A stretch of DNA of 64,000 nt. Origin: Paracoccaceae bacterium Fryx2. Its GTDB lineage: Bacteria; Pseudomonadota; Alphaproteobacteria; Rhodobacterales; Rhodobacteraceae. The translations under genes were made by a program, and so were the position numbers. How positions within the stretch are numbered: position 1 is the stretch's first letter; each line of letters begins with the position of its first letter. The notes beneath the pieces were generated by a model, which saw only the letters and a list, made by a program, of their open reading frames with translations, had not been told where the DNA came from and ran no database searches. This document shows, piece by piece, positions 36,904 to 46,290 of this stretch. The DNA is taken from positions 744,001-808,000 of the forward strand of contig JAVSGI010000005.1 in assembly GCA_032334235.1 (NCBI GenBank). Reading direction: 5' to 3'.

Positions 36904-37461
36904 TCAGCCCTGCGCCTTGACCACCGGCCCCCTGATGCCCGCCCAGGCGCCCTGCACCAGTTCCAGCCCCAGCACGCGGTCGGGGTTGGTGGGCGGCGGC
37001 ATCACCACGCCGTCAAGCTTGCTGAACCCGAAGCGTCGGTAATAGGGCGCGTCGCCGACCAGCAGCACCCGTTCCCAGCCGAGCCTGCGCGCCTCTGCCA
37101 GGCTTTCGGTGATCAGCAGCCCCCCCAGCCCCTCGCCCTGCCGGGTCGGATGCACCGCGATCGGCCCAAGCAGCAGGATGTCCTGATCGGCAACCTCGGC
37201 CGGCCAGTAGCGGATCGCGGCGGCCAGCGTGCCGTCCTCGTCGCGCAGCACCCCGCACAGCGGCGCCACCGTCGCCACCCCGTCGCGCAGCCGGTAGGAC
37301 GACAGCGCCGTGCGACCCGGCGCGAAGCACAGGTCATACAGGGCCTCGACCTCCCACCAGTCGGCCTCGGCTTCCTCTTCCAGATGATACAAGGGCGTGT
37401 TCCAGTTCCCGGGGCCGAATCTTCTGGAATCGCGGGTAACACGCGGATACGTCAGGTTCAA
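36904..37461 (-). CDS. GNAT-family N-acetyltransferase
   Basis: A 185-residue acetyltransferase. The acetyl-CoA binding signature is HPTRQGEGLGGLLITESLAEARRLGW, preceded by the LLLGPIAV strand, and followed by the VLLVGDAPYYRRFGFSKLDGV segment, which is typical of the YhbS-like GNAT group. The substrate is unknown. The N-terminal 35 residues (with EEEAEADWWEVEALYDLCFAPGR) match the usual first helices. It is divergent from the flavin reductase gene with only 17 bp between start codons, so the promoters must overlap the coding starts. Confidence 0.88.
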   Translation of the reverse strand: MNLTYPRVTRDSRRFGPGNWNTPLYHLEEEAEADWWEVEALYDLCFAPGRTALSSYRLRDGVATVAPLCGVLRDEDGTLAAAIRYWPAEVADQDILLLGPIAVHPTRQGEGLGGLLITESLAEARRLGWERVLLVGDAPYYRRFGFSKLDGVVMPPPTNPDRVLGLELVQGAWAGIRGPVVKAQG

Positions 37462-37478
37462 ACCGGAATGAGGCCCGC

Positions 37479-38060
37479 ATGTTCTACCGCCCCGAAGACG
37501 GCCACGGCCTGCCCCACAACCCGTTCAACGCGATCGTCACGCCGCGCCCGATCGGCTGGATATCGACGCGCGGGCCATTGGGCGACAACCTCGCCCCCTA
37601 CTCGTTCTTCAACGCCGTGGCCTGTGCGCCGCCGCAGGTGATGTTCGCCTCCACCGGCGTCAAGGACAGCCTTGCCAACATCCGCCAGACCGGGGTGTTC
37701 TGCGTCAATCTGGTGGGGGCAGAGTTCACGAACGCGATGAACGCCACCTCGGCCGCCCTGCCCCCCGGTCATGACGAATTCAGCCATGCGGGCCTCGCGC
37801 GGGTGGAGTGCGCCACCATCCCCTGCGCCCGGGTGGCCCATGCCCCGGCGGCACTGGAATGCCGCCTGACGCAGGAAATCGCGCTGGAGGGCAGCGACAA
37901 CCGGCTTATCCTCGGCCGGGTGACCGGCGTTCACATCCGCGACGACTGCCTGACCGACGGCCGCTACGACACTGCCCGCGCCGCCCACCTCGCCCGCCTG
38001 GGCTACATGGATTACACGGTGGTCCGCGACACCTTCACGCTGGCGCGGCCGGGGGAATAG
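37479..38060 (+). CDS. flavin reductase-like FMN-binding protein
   Basis: A 193-residue split-beta-barrel protein of the flavin reductase/DIM6-NTAB family. The FMN-binding pattern is visible in NPFNAIVTPRPIGWISTRGPLGDNLAPYSFFNAVACAPPQVMFAST, GVFCVNLVGAEF and the later LILGRVTGVHIRDDCL. It could reduce flavin for a monooxygenase or simply bind FMN. No partner oxygenase is adjacent. Confidence 0.9.
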   Translation: MFYRPEDGHGLPHNPFNAIVTPRPIGWISTRGPLGDNLAPYSFFNAVACAPPQVMFASTGVKDSLANIRQTGVFCVNLVGAEFTNAMNATSAALPPGHDEFSHAGLARVECATIPCARVAHAPAALECRLTQEIALEGSDNRLILGRVTGVHIRDDCLTDGRYDTARAAHLARLGYMDYTVVRDTFTLARPGE

Positions 38061-38090
38061 GCGCCTGCCCCGCCACCCCGCCCCTGCCCG

Positions 38091-38125
38091 TTTCTTCTTG
38101 GCCCAAATACCCATCTGCCCCCGAT
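38091..38125. repeat. dispersed intergenic repeat, copy 5
   Basis: TTTCTTCTTGGCCCAAATACCC, between the flavin reductase gene and mtnP. It is the closest copy in the window to what looks like the family consensus. No facing partner is present here. Confidence 0.65.
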
Positions 38126-38257
38126 GCCGCGCATTGGCCGCCGGGGGTGCGGCAAATGCTTGCACGGCGGGGCCGGGGGGTGCTCTCGGCCGCTTCCGCC
38201 CTTTCCCCGGGCCGCATCCGCCCCTAATCTGCCCGGCGCAACAGCAAGAGGGTGGCA

Positions 38258-39130
38258 ATGGATACGATGATCGGGGTGATCGGCGGGTCGGGGGTCTACC
38301 AGATCGACGGGCTCGAAGGCGCAAGCTGGGTCAGGGTGAAAACCCCCTGGGGCGCGCCGTCGGACGAGGTTCTGGTGGGGCGGCTGGGCGGCGTGCCGAT
38401 CGCCTTCCTGCCGCGCCATGGCCGCGGGCATGTGCACAGCCCGACCTCGGTGCCCTACCGCGCCAACATCGACGCGCTGAAGCGGCTGGGGGTCACCGAC
38501 GTGATCGCGGTCTCGGCCTGCGGCAGCCTGCGGCCCGACTATGCGCCGGGCGATTTCGTGATCGTCGACCAGTTCATCGACCGCACCTTCGCGCGCGAGA
38601 AGTCGTTCTTCGGGCCGGGGATGGTGGCGCATGTCTCGCTGGCGCACCCGACCTGCCCGCGCCTCGGCGCCGCCTGCCATGAGGCCGCGCAGGCCGTTGG
38701 CGTCACCGTCCACAAGGGCGGCACCTACATCGCGATGGAGGGGCCGCAGTTTTCAACGCTGGCGGAGTCGCGGCTCTACCGCAGCTGGGGGGCCGACGTG
38801 ATCGGCATGACCGGGATGCCCGAGGCGAAACTCGCCCGCGAGGCCGAGCTTTGCTACGCCTCGGTCGCCATGGTCACCGATTTCGACTGCTGGCACGAGG
38901 ATCACGGCGCGGTCGATGTTGCGCAGATCATCCAGACGCTGACCGCCAATGCCGCCGCCGCGCGCAACCTCGTGGCGCGGCTGCCCGCCCTGCTGGGGCC
39001 CGCCCGCGCCCCCTGCCCGCATGGCTGCGACCGCGCGCTGGACCATGCCATCATGACCGCCCCCGACCTGCGCGACGCGGCGCTTGCAGCGAAACTCGAT
39101 GCGGTCGCCGGCCGCCTGTTGAAGGCTTGA
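38258..39130 (+). CDS. mtnP: S-methyl-5'-thioadenosine phosphorylase
   Basis: A 290-residue PNP/MTAP-family enzyme that phosphorolyses 5'-methylthioadenosine to adenine and methylthioribose-1-phosphate. Phosphate and substrate residues are visible in [83 protein letters not shown] and [10 protein letters not shown]. The ATG is preceded by AGAGGG. It is followed after only 5 bp by apt, which salvages the adenine released, so the pair forms a coherent MTA/adenine salvage operon. Confidence 0.95.
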   Translation: MDTMIGVIGGSGVYQIDGLEGASWVRVKTPWGAPSDEVLVGRLGGVPIAFLPRHGRGHVHSPTSVPYRANIDALKRLGVTDVIAVSACGSLRPDYAPGDFVIVDQFIDRTFAREKSFFGPGMVAHVSLAHPTCPRLGAACHEAAQAVGVTVHKGGTYIAMEGPQFSTLAESRLYRSWGADVIGMTGMPEAKLAREAELCYASVAMVTDFDCWHEDHGAVDVAQIIQTLTANAAAARNLVARLPALLGPARAPCPHGCDRALDHAIMTAPDLRDAALAAKLDAVAGRLLKA

Positions 39131-39135
39131 GACCC

Positions 39136-39669
39136 ATGGCAAAGACCGTCAAGGACTACATCCGCACCATCGTCGACTTCCCGCATGAAGGGATCCTGTT
39201 CCGCGATGTCACCACCCTGTTCGCTGATGCGCGCGGCTTCCGCATGGCGATCGACCAGTTGCTGACGCCTTACGCCGGAATGCGCATCGACCGCGTCGCC
39301 GGGCTGGAGGCGCGGGGCTTCATCCTCGGCGGGGCGGTGGCGCACCAGCTTTCCACCGGCTTCGTGCCGATCCGCAAGAAGGGCAAGCTGCCCGGCCGCA
39401 CGCTCGCGCAGGACTACAAGCTGGAATATGGCGAGGCAGTGGTCGAAGTGCATGACGACGCGATGCAGCCCGGCGAGAAGGTGCTGCTGGTAGACGACCT
39501 CCTGGCCACCGGCGGCACCGCCGAGGCGGGCATCCGGCTGATCGAACGGCTGGGGGCCGAGGTGATCGGCTGCGCCTTCGTGGTCGATCTGCCCGACCTC
39601 GGCGGCCGCGCCCGGCTGGAAGGGCTGGGCATGGAGGTCCATGCCCTCTGCGCCTTTGACGGGCTCTGA
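39136..39669 (+). CDS. apt: adenine phosphoribosyltransferase
   Basis: A 177-residue type-I phosphoribosyltransferase that makes AMP from adenine and PRPP. The PRPP-binding motif is [12 protein letters not shown] (about 116-127), and the adenine-pocket and hood segments [17 protein letters not shown] and [16 protein letters not shown] are present. It starts 5 bp after the mtnP stop codon. An intrinsic terminator follows about 125 bp downstream. Confidence 0.97.
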   Translation: MAKTVKDYIRTIVDFPHEGILFRDVTTLFADARGFRMAIDQLLTPYAGMRIDRVAGLEARGFILGGAVAHQLSTGFVPIRKKGKLPGRTLAQDYKLEYGEAVVEVHDDAMQPGEKVLLVDDLLATGGTAEAGIRLIERLGAEVIGCAFVVDLPDLGGRARLEGLGMEVHALCAFDGL

Positions 39670-39795
39670 TGCGGGGGCTGTGACCCGGTGCCCGGTAACC
39701 ATTTGTTAGCCGAATCGTCTTAACCCTGTTCCTGTCCAGACGCTACCCACGGATGGACAGGGCGCTGCTTGCAACACGTGACCCACCCAACCCCA

Positions 39796-39828
39796 CCCCG
39801 CCGGTACACCCCGGCGGGGTTTCTGTTT
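39796..39828 (+). terminator. intrinsic terminator downstream of mtnP-apt
   Basis: CCCCGCCGG, six-base loop, CCGGCGGGG followed by TTTCTGTTT. A perfect nine-base-pair stem in the 333-bp gap between apt and the convergent FAD dehydrogenase gene. Confidence 0.8.
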
Positions 39829-39874
39829 GGCAGGGTGGTTCCCGGTCTGCGCCGCCGGTTCGGGCGGATGCGCA

Positions 39875-39976
39875 GGAGCCTCCGGCGGGGATATTTTCAA
39901 ACAGAAGAAAGGCAAGGCTGTCGCTTGCCGCCGCCTTGCGCATTCACCTTGCCCAAATATCCCCGCCGGAGGCTCC
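39875..39976. repeat. 22-bp perfect inverted repeat built from two dispersed-repeat copies (6 and 7)
   Basis: The arms 39875-39896 (GGAGCCTCCGGCGGGGAT followed by ATTT) and 39955-39976 are exact reverse complements, 58 bp apart. Each arm is a copy of the dispersed repeat. They sit between the convergent ends of apt and the FAD-linked dehydrogenase gene. Possible roles are a bidirectional terminator or a REP-like element. Confidence 0.8.
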
Positions 39977-40002
39977 GGCGGTGCCGCAAGCCCGCCACCG
40001 GG

Positions 40003-41418
40003 TCACTGCGCCCGCAGCACCGCCCCCGGATTCATGATGCCCATCGGGTCGAGCGCCGCCTTGATTGCCCGCATCGCGGCCAGCTTCGCCGGGTCGGCGT
40101 AGCGTTCCAGATCGGACACCTTCAGCCGCCCGATGCCGTGCTCGGCGCTGACCGAGCCGCCCATCGCGTGCACCATGTCATGCACCAGCGACTTGATCGC
40201 GCCGCGCTGGGGATCATGGTCGGCGCGGGTCTCGCCTGCCGGGGGGAACACGTTGTAGTGCAGGTTACCGTCGCCGAGGTGGCCGAAGCAGTTGATCCGC
40301 CAGCGCCCCAGCGTGGCGAGCGCAGGCCCCGCGGCGCGCAGGAAATCGGGCACGGCGCCGAGTGGCAGCGAGATGTCGTGGCTCGACACCGCGCCGATCC
40401 GGCGGTTGGCCTCGGGCAGGCTTTCGCGCAGGGTCCAGAAGGCGGCGCGCTGCGCGGCGGAGGTGGCGATCACCCCGTCCAGCACCAGACCGGCCTCGGC
40501 GGCCTCGGCGTAAAGGGCTTCGAGCGCGGCAAGCGGGTCCAGCCCTTCGGGCAGGCCAAGCTCGATCAGCACCATCCAGTCGGGGGGGGTGGCGAAGGGC
40601 TGGCGCACCTCGGGCATGGTCTCGGACAGGAAGTCGAGCCCGGTGCGGCCGATCAGCTCGAACGCCGAGACGAGCCCGCCCAGCCGGTCGCCCGCCAGCG
40701 CCAGCAGCGCCAGCGCCGCCGCGGGGTCGGGCACCGCCAGCATCGCCGTGCCCTCGGCGGCGGGCTGCGGCACCAGCTTCAGGCTGGCGGCGGTGATCAC
40801 CCCCAGCGTGCCCTCCGACCCGATCAGCAGGTTCTTCAGGTCATAGCCGGTGTTGTCCTTGCGCAGCCGCTTCAGCCCGTGCCAGATCGCGCCGTCGGGC
40901 AGCACCGCCTCCAGCCCGAGACAAAGGTCGCGCGCGTTGCCGTAGCGCAGCACGTTGACGCCGCCCGCATTCGCGGCAAGGTTGCCGCCGATCCGGCACG
41001 AGCCTTGAGAGGCGAGCGTCAGCGGAAAGAGCCGCCCCGCCGCCAACGCATGGGCCTGCACCTCGGCCAGCACCATGCCGGCCTCGACGATCAGCACGTT
41101 CTCCTCCGGGTAGACCGCCCGCAGCGCCGCCATCCGGTCCAGCGTCAGCAGCAGTGGCGCGGGGCCCTCGGGCATCACCTGCCCGCCCACCAGCCCGGTG
41201 CCGCCGCCCAGCGGCACCACGCCGACGCGCGCGGCGGCGCAGGCGCGCACCACGGTCGCCACCTCGTCCACCGTGCGCGGCAACGCCACCGCCGCCCCCT
41301 GCCCGACCCAGCGGCCGCGCGGCTCGGTCAGATGGCGCGGTTCTGGCGGGCGCAGGGTGCCTTCGGGCAGGCGCGCGGCAAGGTCGGCCAGAAAGGCCGG
41401 ATCGGCGGGGTTCAGCAT
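40003..41418 (-). CDS. FAD-linked oxidoreductase of the D-2-hydroxyacid dehydrogenase (GlcD/D2HGDH) type
   Basis: A 471-residue flavoprotein. The N-terminal PCMH FAD-binding domain contains AARVGVVPLGGGTGLVGGQVMPEG, QGSCRIGGNLAANAGGVNVLRYGN and LLIGSEGTLGVITAASLKL. The C-terminal domain contains INCFGHLGDGNLHYNVFPP and SAEHGIGRLK, whose His residues bind substrate or metal in the D-lactate/D-2-hydroxyglutarate dehydrogenase group. Exact substrate (D-lactate, glycolate or D-2-hydroxyglutarate) cannot be told. It appears monocistronic, with the MBL-fold gene upstream on the same strand about 46 bp away. Confidence 0.9.
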   Translation of the reverse strand: MLNPADPAFLADLAARLPEGTLRPPEPRHLTEPRGRWVGQGAAVALPRTVDEVATVVRACAAARVGVVPLGGGTGLVGGQVMPEGPAPLLLTLDRMAALRAVYPEENVLIVEAGMVLAEVQAHALAAGRLFPLTLASQGSCRIGGNLAANAGGVNVLRYGNARDLCLGLEAVLPDGAIWHGLKRLRKDNTGYDLKNLLIGSEGTLGVITAASLKLVPQPAAEGTAMLAVPDPAAALALLALAGDRLGGLVSAFELIGRTGLDFLSETMPEVRQPFATPPDWMVLIELGLPEGLDPLAALEALYAEAAEAGLVLDGVIATSAAQRAAFWTLRESLPEANRRIGAVSSHDISLPLGAVPDFLRAAGPALATLGRWRINCFGHLGDGNLHYNVFPPAGETRADHDPQRGAIKSLVHDMVHAMGGSVSAEHGIGRLKVSDLERYADPAKLAAMRAIKAALDPMGIMNPGAVLRAQ

Positions 41419-41463
41419 CGGGGCCTCCGTTTGGCCCTGCTTAGCGCGCGGGCGGCAAGGGGG

Positions 41464-42285
41464 CTAGCGCAGATAGTCGGGCTCCAGCACCAGGATGGTC
41501 GGGCGGCGCGGCAGGTCGGCCAGCGACAACTCGATCTCGGACGACTCGAGCCGGACCACCTCGAACTCGGCGCTCATTCCGACCAGAAACTGATCCAGCG
41601 AGGCGCCGGAAAACCAGTGCATCGGCAGAACGACCGAGGACCGCAGGCGGCGCACCACGTTCATCATCGTGGGCAGGTTCATCGTGTAGCCGCCGTCCAC
41701 CGGCACCATCAGCACATCCATCCGGCCAAGGGCCGCGTATTGCGCCGCGTCGGGCTCGTGGTGAAGGTGCCCGAGATGGCCGATGCAGAGCCCGGCCACC
41801 TCGAACACGAAGATCGAGTTGCCGTCCTTGCGCACCCCGTCGCCAAAACGCGAGCGCACGTCGGTCGCCACGTTGCGCACCAGCATCTCGCCCAGGTCCA
41901 GCTCATGCTCGGCGCGACCGCCGAATTCGTCCCAGCCGCGCAGCACATGCGGGATGCGCGGGTCGGGGCGGGCGGTCCAGTGGGTGGAATGGGCGTTGTT
42001 CATCGTCACGACATCGGGCACCACGTCGATGCTGCCAAGATAGCCGGTATAGTCGGTGGCGGCCACCAGCCCGCCCGGGGTTTCCAGCATGAAGGTCGCG
42101 TGGTCGATGAACCTGATCCGCACCCGGCCCTCGGCCAGCGGCGCACCGAACGACGCGCGGTGGATCACCTCCAGCCCCGGCGCCTGCGCAAGCGCGATGC
42201 AATGGCTGGGGATACGCTCTTGCGCGGCGGCGGGAAGGCCAAGGCCGGTGGCAAGCATCAGGGGCAGGACGGTTCGCGGCATCAT
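41464..42285 (-). CDS. exported MBL-fold (UlaG-like) metallo-hydrolase
   Basis: A 273-residue protein with a signal peptide (LPLMLATGLGLPAAAQE) and an MBL fold of the UlaG-like type (IRFIDHATFMLETPGG, then NNAHSTHW, CIGHLGHLHHEP, DVLMVPVDGGYTMN, VLPMHWFSGASL). The canonical HxHxDH motif appears as the shorter NAHSTHW, so metal binding may be altered. Periplasmic location follows from the signal peptide. The substrate is unknown. Confidence 0.8.
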   Translation of the reverse strand: MMPRTVLPLMLATGLGLPAAAQERIPSHCIALAQAPGLEVIHRASFGAPLAEGRVRIRFIDHATFMLETPGGLVAATDYTGYLGSIDVVPDVVTMNNAHSTHWTARPDPRIPHVLRGWDEFGGRAEHELDLGEMLVRNVATDVRSRFGDGVRKDGNSIFVFEVAGLCIGHLGHLHHEPDAAQYAALGRMDVLMVPVDGGYTMNLPTMMNVVRRLRSSVVLPMHWFSGASLDQFLVGMSAEFEVVRLESSEIELSLADLPRRPTILVLEPDYLR

Positions 42286-42349
42286 CGGGCACCTCCGGTC
42301 AGGAAGGGTAGCACCCCCGCCCGGTTTGGCCCATCACGGACGCGTGTGG

Positions 42350-42934
42350 TCAGCCGACATCGGTCCGGCCGCGCCGGTCGCTGCGCAGGTTGGCGTAAAG
42401 CACATGGTTGCGCCAGCGCCCCGCAATCTGCAGATAGCTTTGCGCCACGCCTTCATACTTGAAGCCGCATTTCTCCAGCACCCCGCGCGAGGCGGCGTTT
42501 TCCGGCAGGCACGCGGCCTCGATCCGGCTGAGGTCGAGCACGGTGAAGGCGTGATGCACCACCGCCAGGATCGCCTCGCGCATGTAGCCGTGGCGGGCAT
42601 GGGCCGCGCCCATCCAGTAGCCCAGCGTGCCCGCCTGTGCGGGCCCCCGGCGGATGTGGTCAAGCGTGATCGCCCCCAAGAGCGCGCCGTCCCCGCGCCG
42701 GATCAGCAGCAGCGGCAAGGCCGTGCCCTGCGCCTGCGCCCGGTTGGCCCAGTAGACCCGGTTGGTGAAGGCCTTGCGGCTGAGGTGGTCTTCCAACCAC
42801 AGCGGCTCCCACGGTTTCAGGAAAGCCTCGCTTTGCGCGCGCAGGCCCGACCAGGGGTGAAAGTCGCCGTGCTGGGGCAACCGCAGCGTCATGCGCTCGG
42901 TCTCGACCCTCAGCTTGCGGCGCAGGCCCAGCAT
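42350..42934 (-). CDS. RimJ/RimL-type GNAT acetyltransferase
   Basis: A 194-residue acetyltransferase of the ribosomal-protein-alanine N-acetyltransferase type. The start of the fold is ETERMTLRLPQHGDFHPWSGLRAQS, the acetyl-CoA region is LGYWMGAAHARHGYMREAILAVVHHAFTVLDLSRIEAACLPENAASRGVLEKCGFKYEGVA, typical of RimJ. Its start codon overlaps the M16 protease stop codon (TGATG), so it is the last gene of the thrC-M16-GNAT group. I assign the general family only. Confidence 0.9.
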   Translation of the reverse strand: MLGLRRKLRVETERMTLRLPQHGDFHPWSGLRAQSEAFLKPWEPLWLEDHLSRKAFTNRVYWANRAQAQGTALPLLLIRRGDGALLGAITLDHIRRGPAQAGTLGYWMGAAHARHGYMREAILAVVHHAFTVLDLSRIEAACLPENAASRGVLEKCGFKYEGVAQSYLQIAGRWRNHVLYANLRSDRRGRTDVG

Positions 42935-44193
42935 CAGGCGGCAAGCGCCTTGCGCACCGCATCCAGCCCCGGCGCCTCGGCCACCGGACCATACAGCGCC
43001 ATCGCCACCGGCGCCTGCACCATCTCGGCGGCATAGGTGCGGACGTGCTCGGTGGTCACGGCGTCGATCTTCGCCACCGCCTCGTCGACATCAGGCACCC
43101 GGCCCCAGATCGACAGCAGCCGCGCCAGCCGTTCGGCGCGGCTTGACGGGCTTTCCAGCCCCATCAGCAGGCCCGCCTTCAGCTGCGCCCGCGCCCGCGC
43201 CACCTCGGCCTCCGACATGTCGCCCGCGGCGCGTTTCAGCTCGTCCACCGTCAACTGTGTGAGGTCGCCGATCTCCTCGGCCGAGGTGCCGGCGTAGATG
43301 GTGATCTGGCCGGTATCCTCATACGCCCCGGACTGGGCGAAGATCGAATAGCACAGCCCCCGCTCCTCGCGGATCTTCTGGAACAGGCGCGAGGACATGC
43401 CGCCCCCCATCGCCATGGCATAGACCTGTGCGGCATAGACATCGGGGGCGCGGTAGCTTGGCGCCTCGAAGGCCAGCGCCATGTGCACCTGCTCCAGCGC
43501 CTTGATCTCGCGCTTTTCGGCGCCGGTAAAGCGGGCGGGCTGGATCAGGCTGCCACCGACCGGCTTCAGCCCGCCGAACAGCTCGGTCGCCTGCGCCAGA
43601 AGCGCGTCATGGTCCACCCCCCCCGCCGCCGACAGGATCATCTGGTCGGGGCCGTAATGTTCCCTGACGAAGCGCACGAGGTCGGCGCGCTTGAAGCCCG
43701 AAACCCGCTCCGACGGCCCGAGGATGCTGCGCCCGAACGGCTGGTCGGGGTAGCTCGCCTCTTGCAGCCAGTCGAAGATGATGTCGTCGGGCGTGTCAAG
43801 CGCCTGCCCGATTTCCTGCAGGATCACATGGCGTTCGACCTCGATTTCCTTGCGGTCGAACACCGGGTTCAGCACGATGTCGGCAATCACGTCCAGCGCC
43901 ATGCCGACATCGGCGGTCAGCACGCGGGCGTAATAGGCCGTCATCTCGCGGCTGGTGTAGGCGTTGATGTAGCCGCCGACATCCTCGATTTCCTCGGCGA
44001 TGCGCAGGGCGGACCGGCGCTTGGTGCCCTTGAACGCCATGTGTTCCAGAAAATGCGCGATGCCGTTCTGTTCCACCCGTTCATGGCGCCCGCCGGCCGT
44101 GACCCAGATGCCGACCGAGGCCGATTTCAGCCCCGGCATGTCTTCGGTCACGATGCGAAAGCCGTTGGGCAGGGTATCAAGGCGAAGCGTCAA
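42934..44193 (-). CDS. M16-family zinc peptidase (mitochondrial processing peptidase-like)
   Basis: A 419-residue M16B protease. The inverted zinc motif HxxEH is at residues 47-51 (HFLEHMAFKGT), with the distal Glu in VERHVILQEIGQALD. The second, inactive M16 domain follows with the RPPGTG-like region GGGMSSRLFQKIREERGLCYSI. The start codon is TTG, overlapping the thrC stop codon in TTGA, so translation is coupled to thrC. Relatives give rise to mitochondrial processing peptidase; the bacterial substrate is unknown. Confidence 0.92.
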   Translation of the reverse strand: MTLRLDTLPNGFRIVTEDMPGLKSASVGIWVTAGGRHERVEQNGIAHFLEHMAFKGTKRRSALRIAEEIEDVGGYINAYTSREMTAYYARVLTADVGMALDVIADIVLNPVFDRKEIEVERHVILQEIGQALDTPDDIIFDWLQEASYPDQPFGRSILGPSERVSGFKRADLVRFVREHYGPDQMILSAAGGVDHDALLAQATELFGGLKPVGGSLIQPARFTGAEKREIKALEQVHMALAFEAPSYRAPDVYAAQVYAMAMGGGMSSRLFQKIREERGLCYSIFAQSGAYEDTGQITIYAGTSAEEIGDLTQLTVDELKRAAGDMSEAEVARARAQLKAGLLMGLESPSSRAERLARLLSIWGRVPDVDEAVAKIDAVTTEHVRTYAAEMVQAPVAMALYGPVAEAPGLDAVRKALAA

Positions 44194-45575
44194 CGGCCGG
44201 TCCTTTCAAGAATGAGGCTTTCGATCGCCCCCAGATCATTGGCCACGCGCGTCATGCGCTCTGGCCGGTCAAAGAGGTCGGCCATGCGCTCGGGCAGGCC
44301 AGGGCGGGCGCCCATCGCGGCCTCGACCGCGTCGGGAAACTTGGCGGGGTGGGCGGTGGCAAGGGTGATCATCGGCACGTCGCCTTGATGGTCGCCCGCG
44401 ACCTTGACGGCAACCGCCGAATGGGGGCAGAGCACCTCGCCCGTATCGGCAAAGACCTGGGCGATGGTGGCGCGGGTTTCATCCTCGGAGCAGCGGCCCG
44501 AGGCGAAACCGGCGCGCAACGCCTGCAAGGCCCCCTGCGAGATGCGAAAGCCCCCCGCCTTCAGCTCGGCCATCAGCTGCGCCACCGCCGACCCGTCACG
44601 CCCGTAGGCATCGAACAGCGCGCGTTCGAAGTTCGACGACACCTGGATGTCCATCGACGGGCTGATCGACGGCTTGACGCCGTTGGTGGCATAGGCGCCC
44701 GTGGTCAGGGCGCGGTGCAGGATGTCGTTCTGGTTGGTGGCGATCACCAGTTCGGCAATCGGCAGGCCCATGGCGCGCGCGATGTGGCCCGCGAAGATGT
44801 CGCCGAAATTGCCGGTGGGCACGGTGAAGCTGACCGGCCGGTGCGGCGCGCCCAGCGACACGGCGGAACTGAAGTAATACACCACCTGCGCCAGCACCCG
44901 CGCCCAGTTGATGCTGTTGACTCCGGCCAGCCGCACCCCGTCGCGGAAGGCGAAGTCGTTGAACATGTCCTTCACGCGGGCCTGACAATCGTCAAAATCG
45001 CCGTCCATCGCCAGCGCATGGACGTTGGATTCGGTCGGCGTCGTCATCTGGCGGCGCTGCACGTCCGACACCCGGCCATGCGGGAACAGGATGAACACGT
45101 CGACCGCATCCAGCCCGCGGAACGCCTCGATCGCCGCCGACCCGGTATCGCCCGAGGTCGCGCCGACGATCGTCACCCGCTCGCCGCTTTTCGCCAGCGC
45201 CGCCTGCATCATCTGCCCGATCAGCTGCATGGCGAAATCCTTGAACGCCAGCGTCGGGCCGTGGAACAGCTCCAGCAGGAAATGGTTCGCGCCGATCTGC
45301 ACCAGCGGCGCGCGGGCGGCATGGCCGAACCCGGCATAGGCCCGTGCGATCAGGCCGCGGAACTCGTCCTCGGCAAAGGTGTCGCGCACGAAGGGCCACA
45401 TCACCGCGAAGGCGGTTTCCTCGTAGGATTTTCCGGCCAGCGCGGCAATCGCGGCGGGGCTCATCACCGGCACGGCATCGGGCACGTAAAGCCCGCCGTC
45501 GCGGGCCAGACCCGTCATCATCGCTTCGCCGAAAGCCAGGGTCGGGGCCGTGCCCCGTGTCGAGATATACTGCAT
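44190..45575 (-). CDS. thrC: threonine synthase
   Basis: A 461-residue PLP-dependent enzyme converting O-phosphohomoserine to threonine. The cofactor lysine lies in HGPTLAFKDFAMQLIG, the phosphate-binding loop in GATSGDTGSAAIEAFRG, and further signatures are PTGNFGDIFAGHIARAMGLP and the NQNDIL region. This is the long (class I) bacterial form. MQYISTRG is the usual N-terminus; an ATG three codons upstream is possible. Its 3' end overlaps the M16 gene, and it follows surf1 after about 12 bp, so it is attached to the cytochrome oxidase cluster as seen in many Rhodobacteraceae. Confidence 0.96.
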   Translation of the reverse strand: MQYISTRGTAPTLAFGEAMMTGLARDGGLYVPDAVPVMSPAAIAALAGKSYEETAFAVMWPFVRDTFAEDEFRGLIARAYAGFGHAARAPLVQIGANHFLLELFHGPTLAFKDFAMQLIGQMMQAALAKSGERVTIVGATSGDTGSAAIEAFRGLDAVDVFILFPHGRVSDVQRRQMTTPTESNVHALAMDGDFDDCQARVKDMFNDFAFRDGVRLAGVNSINWARVLAQVVYYFSSAVSLGAPHRPVSFTVPTGNFGDIFAGHIARAMGLPIAELVIATNQNDILHRALTTGAYATNGVKPSISPSMDIQVSSNFERALFDAYGRDGSAVAQLMAELKAGGFRISQGALQALRAGFASGRCSEDETRATIAQVFADTGEVLCPHSAVAVKVAGDHQGDVPMITLATAHPAKFPDAVEAAMGARPGLPERMADLFDRPERMTRVANDLGAIESLILERTGR

Positions 45576-45587
45576 CGCGCCCATCCG

Positions 45588-46256
45588 TCAGTGCGTCCGC
45601 CGCCTGATACGCCAGAGCAGCAGCACTGTCATCCCCAGCCACACCACCGCAAGCGAAAACCATGTGATCGCATAGGTCAAATGGTCATTGGGGATGCCCG
45701 AGGTATCGACCGGCAGCGGGTCTATGTCGTCGCCGGTCGGCACGCGCGCCACCACCAGCAGGGGCTCGGTGCCCAGGGCTGCGGCCATCGCGGGCACGTC
45801 GCGGGCGAACCACAGGTTGCGCCCGGCGTCGGGGGCGGGGGTGAAGCTGTCAACCTCGTCGGGCCAGTGCAGGTTGCCGGTGACCTGCGCGATGGTCACG
45901 CTGCGCGGCAGGCCCTTCTCGACCTCGGGCACGAAGCCGCGATCCACCAGCACCCGCCGCCCGGTGTCGGTCAGGAACACCGCGATCACCCGCACGCCCG
46001 CGCCGATCTGCTTGCGCGAGGCCAGCACCTCCAGCCCCTCGCCGGTAAACGCGCCCGTCATGGTCACCGGCAGATAGCGTTGGGCCACCGGGTCGGGGTC
46101 GCGCGGCAGATCGACCGGGGCGGCGGCGATATGGGCCGCGATGTCGGCCAGCACCGCCTCTTTCCACGCCAGCCGCTGCACCTGCCAGACCCCCAGCGCA
46201 ATCAGGATGGCAGCCCCGGCAAGGCCGAACAGCACGGGCAGAAGATAGCGTTTCAT
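45588..46256 (-). CDS. SURF1-family cytochrome oxidase assembly protein
   Basis: A 222-residue protein with the SURF1 layout: an N-terminal transmembrane helix (VLFGLAGAAILIALGVWQVQRLAWK), a periplasmic central domain (YLPVTMTGAFTGEGLEVLASRKQIGAGVRVIAVFLT, with RRVLVDRGFVPE), and a C-terminal transmembrane helix preceded by NDHLTYAITWFSLAVVWLGMTVLLL. SURF1 helps insert haem a into subunit I. It lies between the subunit III gene and thrC. Confidence 0.92.
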   Translation of the reverse strand: MKRYLLPVLFGLAGAAILIALGVWQVQRLAWKEAVLADIAAHIAAAPVDLPRDPDPVAQRYLPVTMTGAFTGEGLEVLASRKQIGAGVRVIAVFLTDTGRRVLVDRGFVPEVEKGLPRSVTIAQVTGNLHWPDEVDSFTPAPDAGRNLWFARDVPAMAAALGTEPLLVVARVPTGDDIDPLPVDTSGIPNDHLTYAITWFSLAVVWLGMTVLLLWRIRRRTH

Positions 46257-46290
46257 GCGGGCCTTCCGTCACGGGTCGGGGACAATGCGA

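Noticed and set aside
39769-42462. Nearly 900-codon plus-strand frame over the FAD dehydrogenase and MBL genes
   Set aside because: Antisense shadow in GC-rich DNA; Arg/His/Gln-rich low-complexity sequence without domains.
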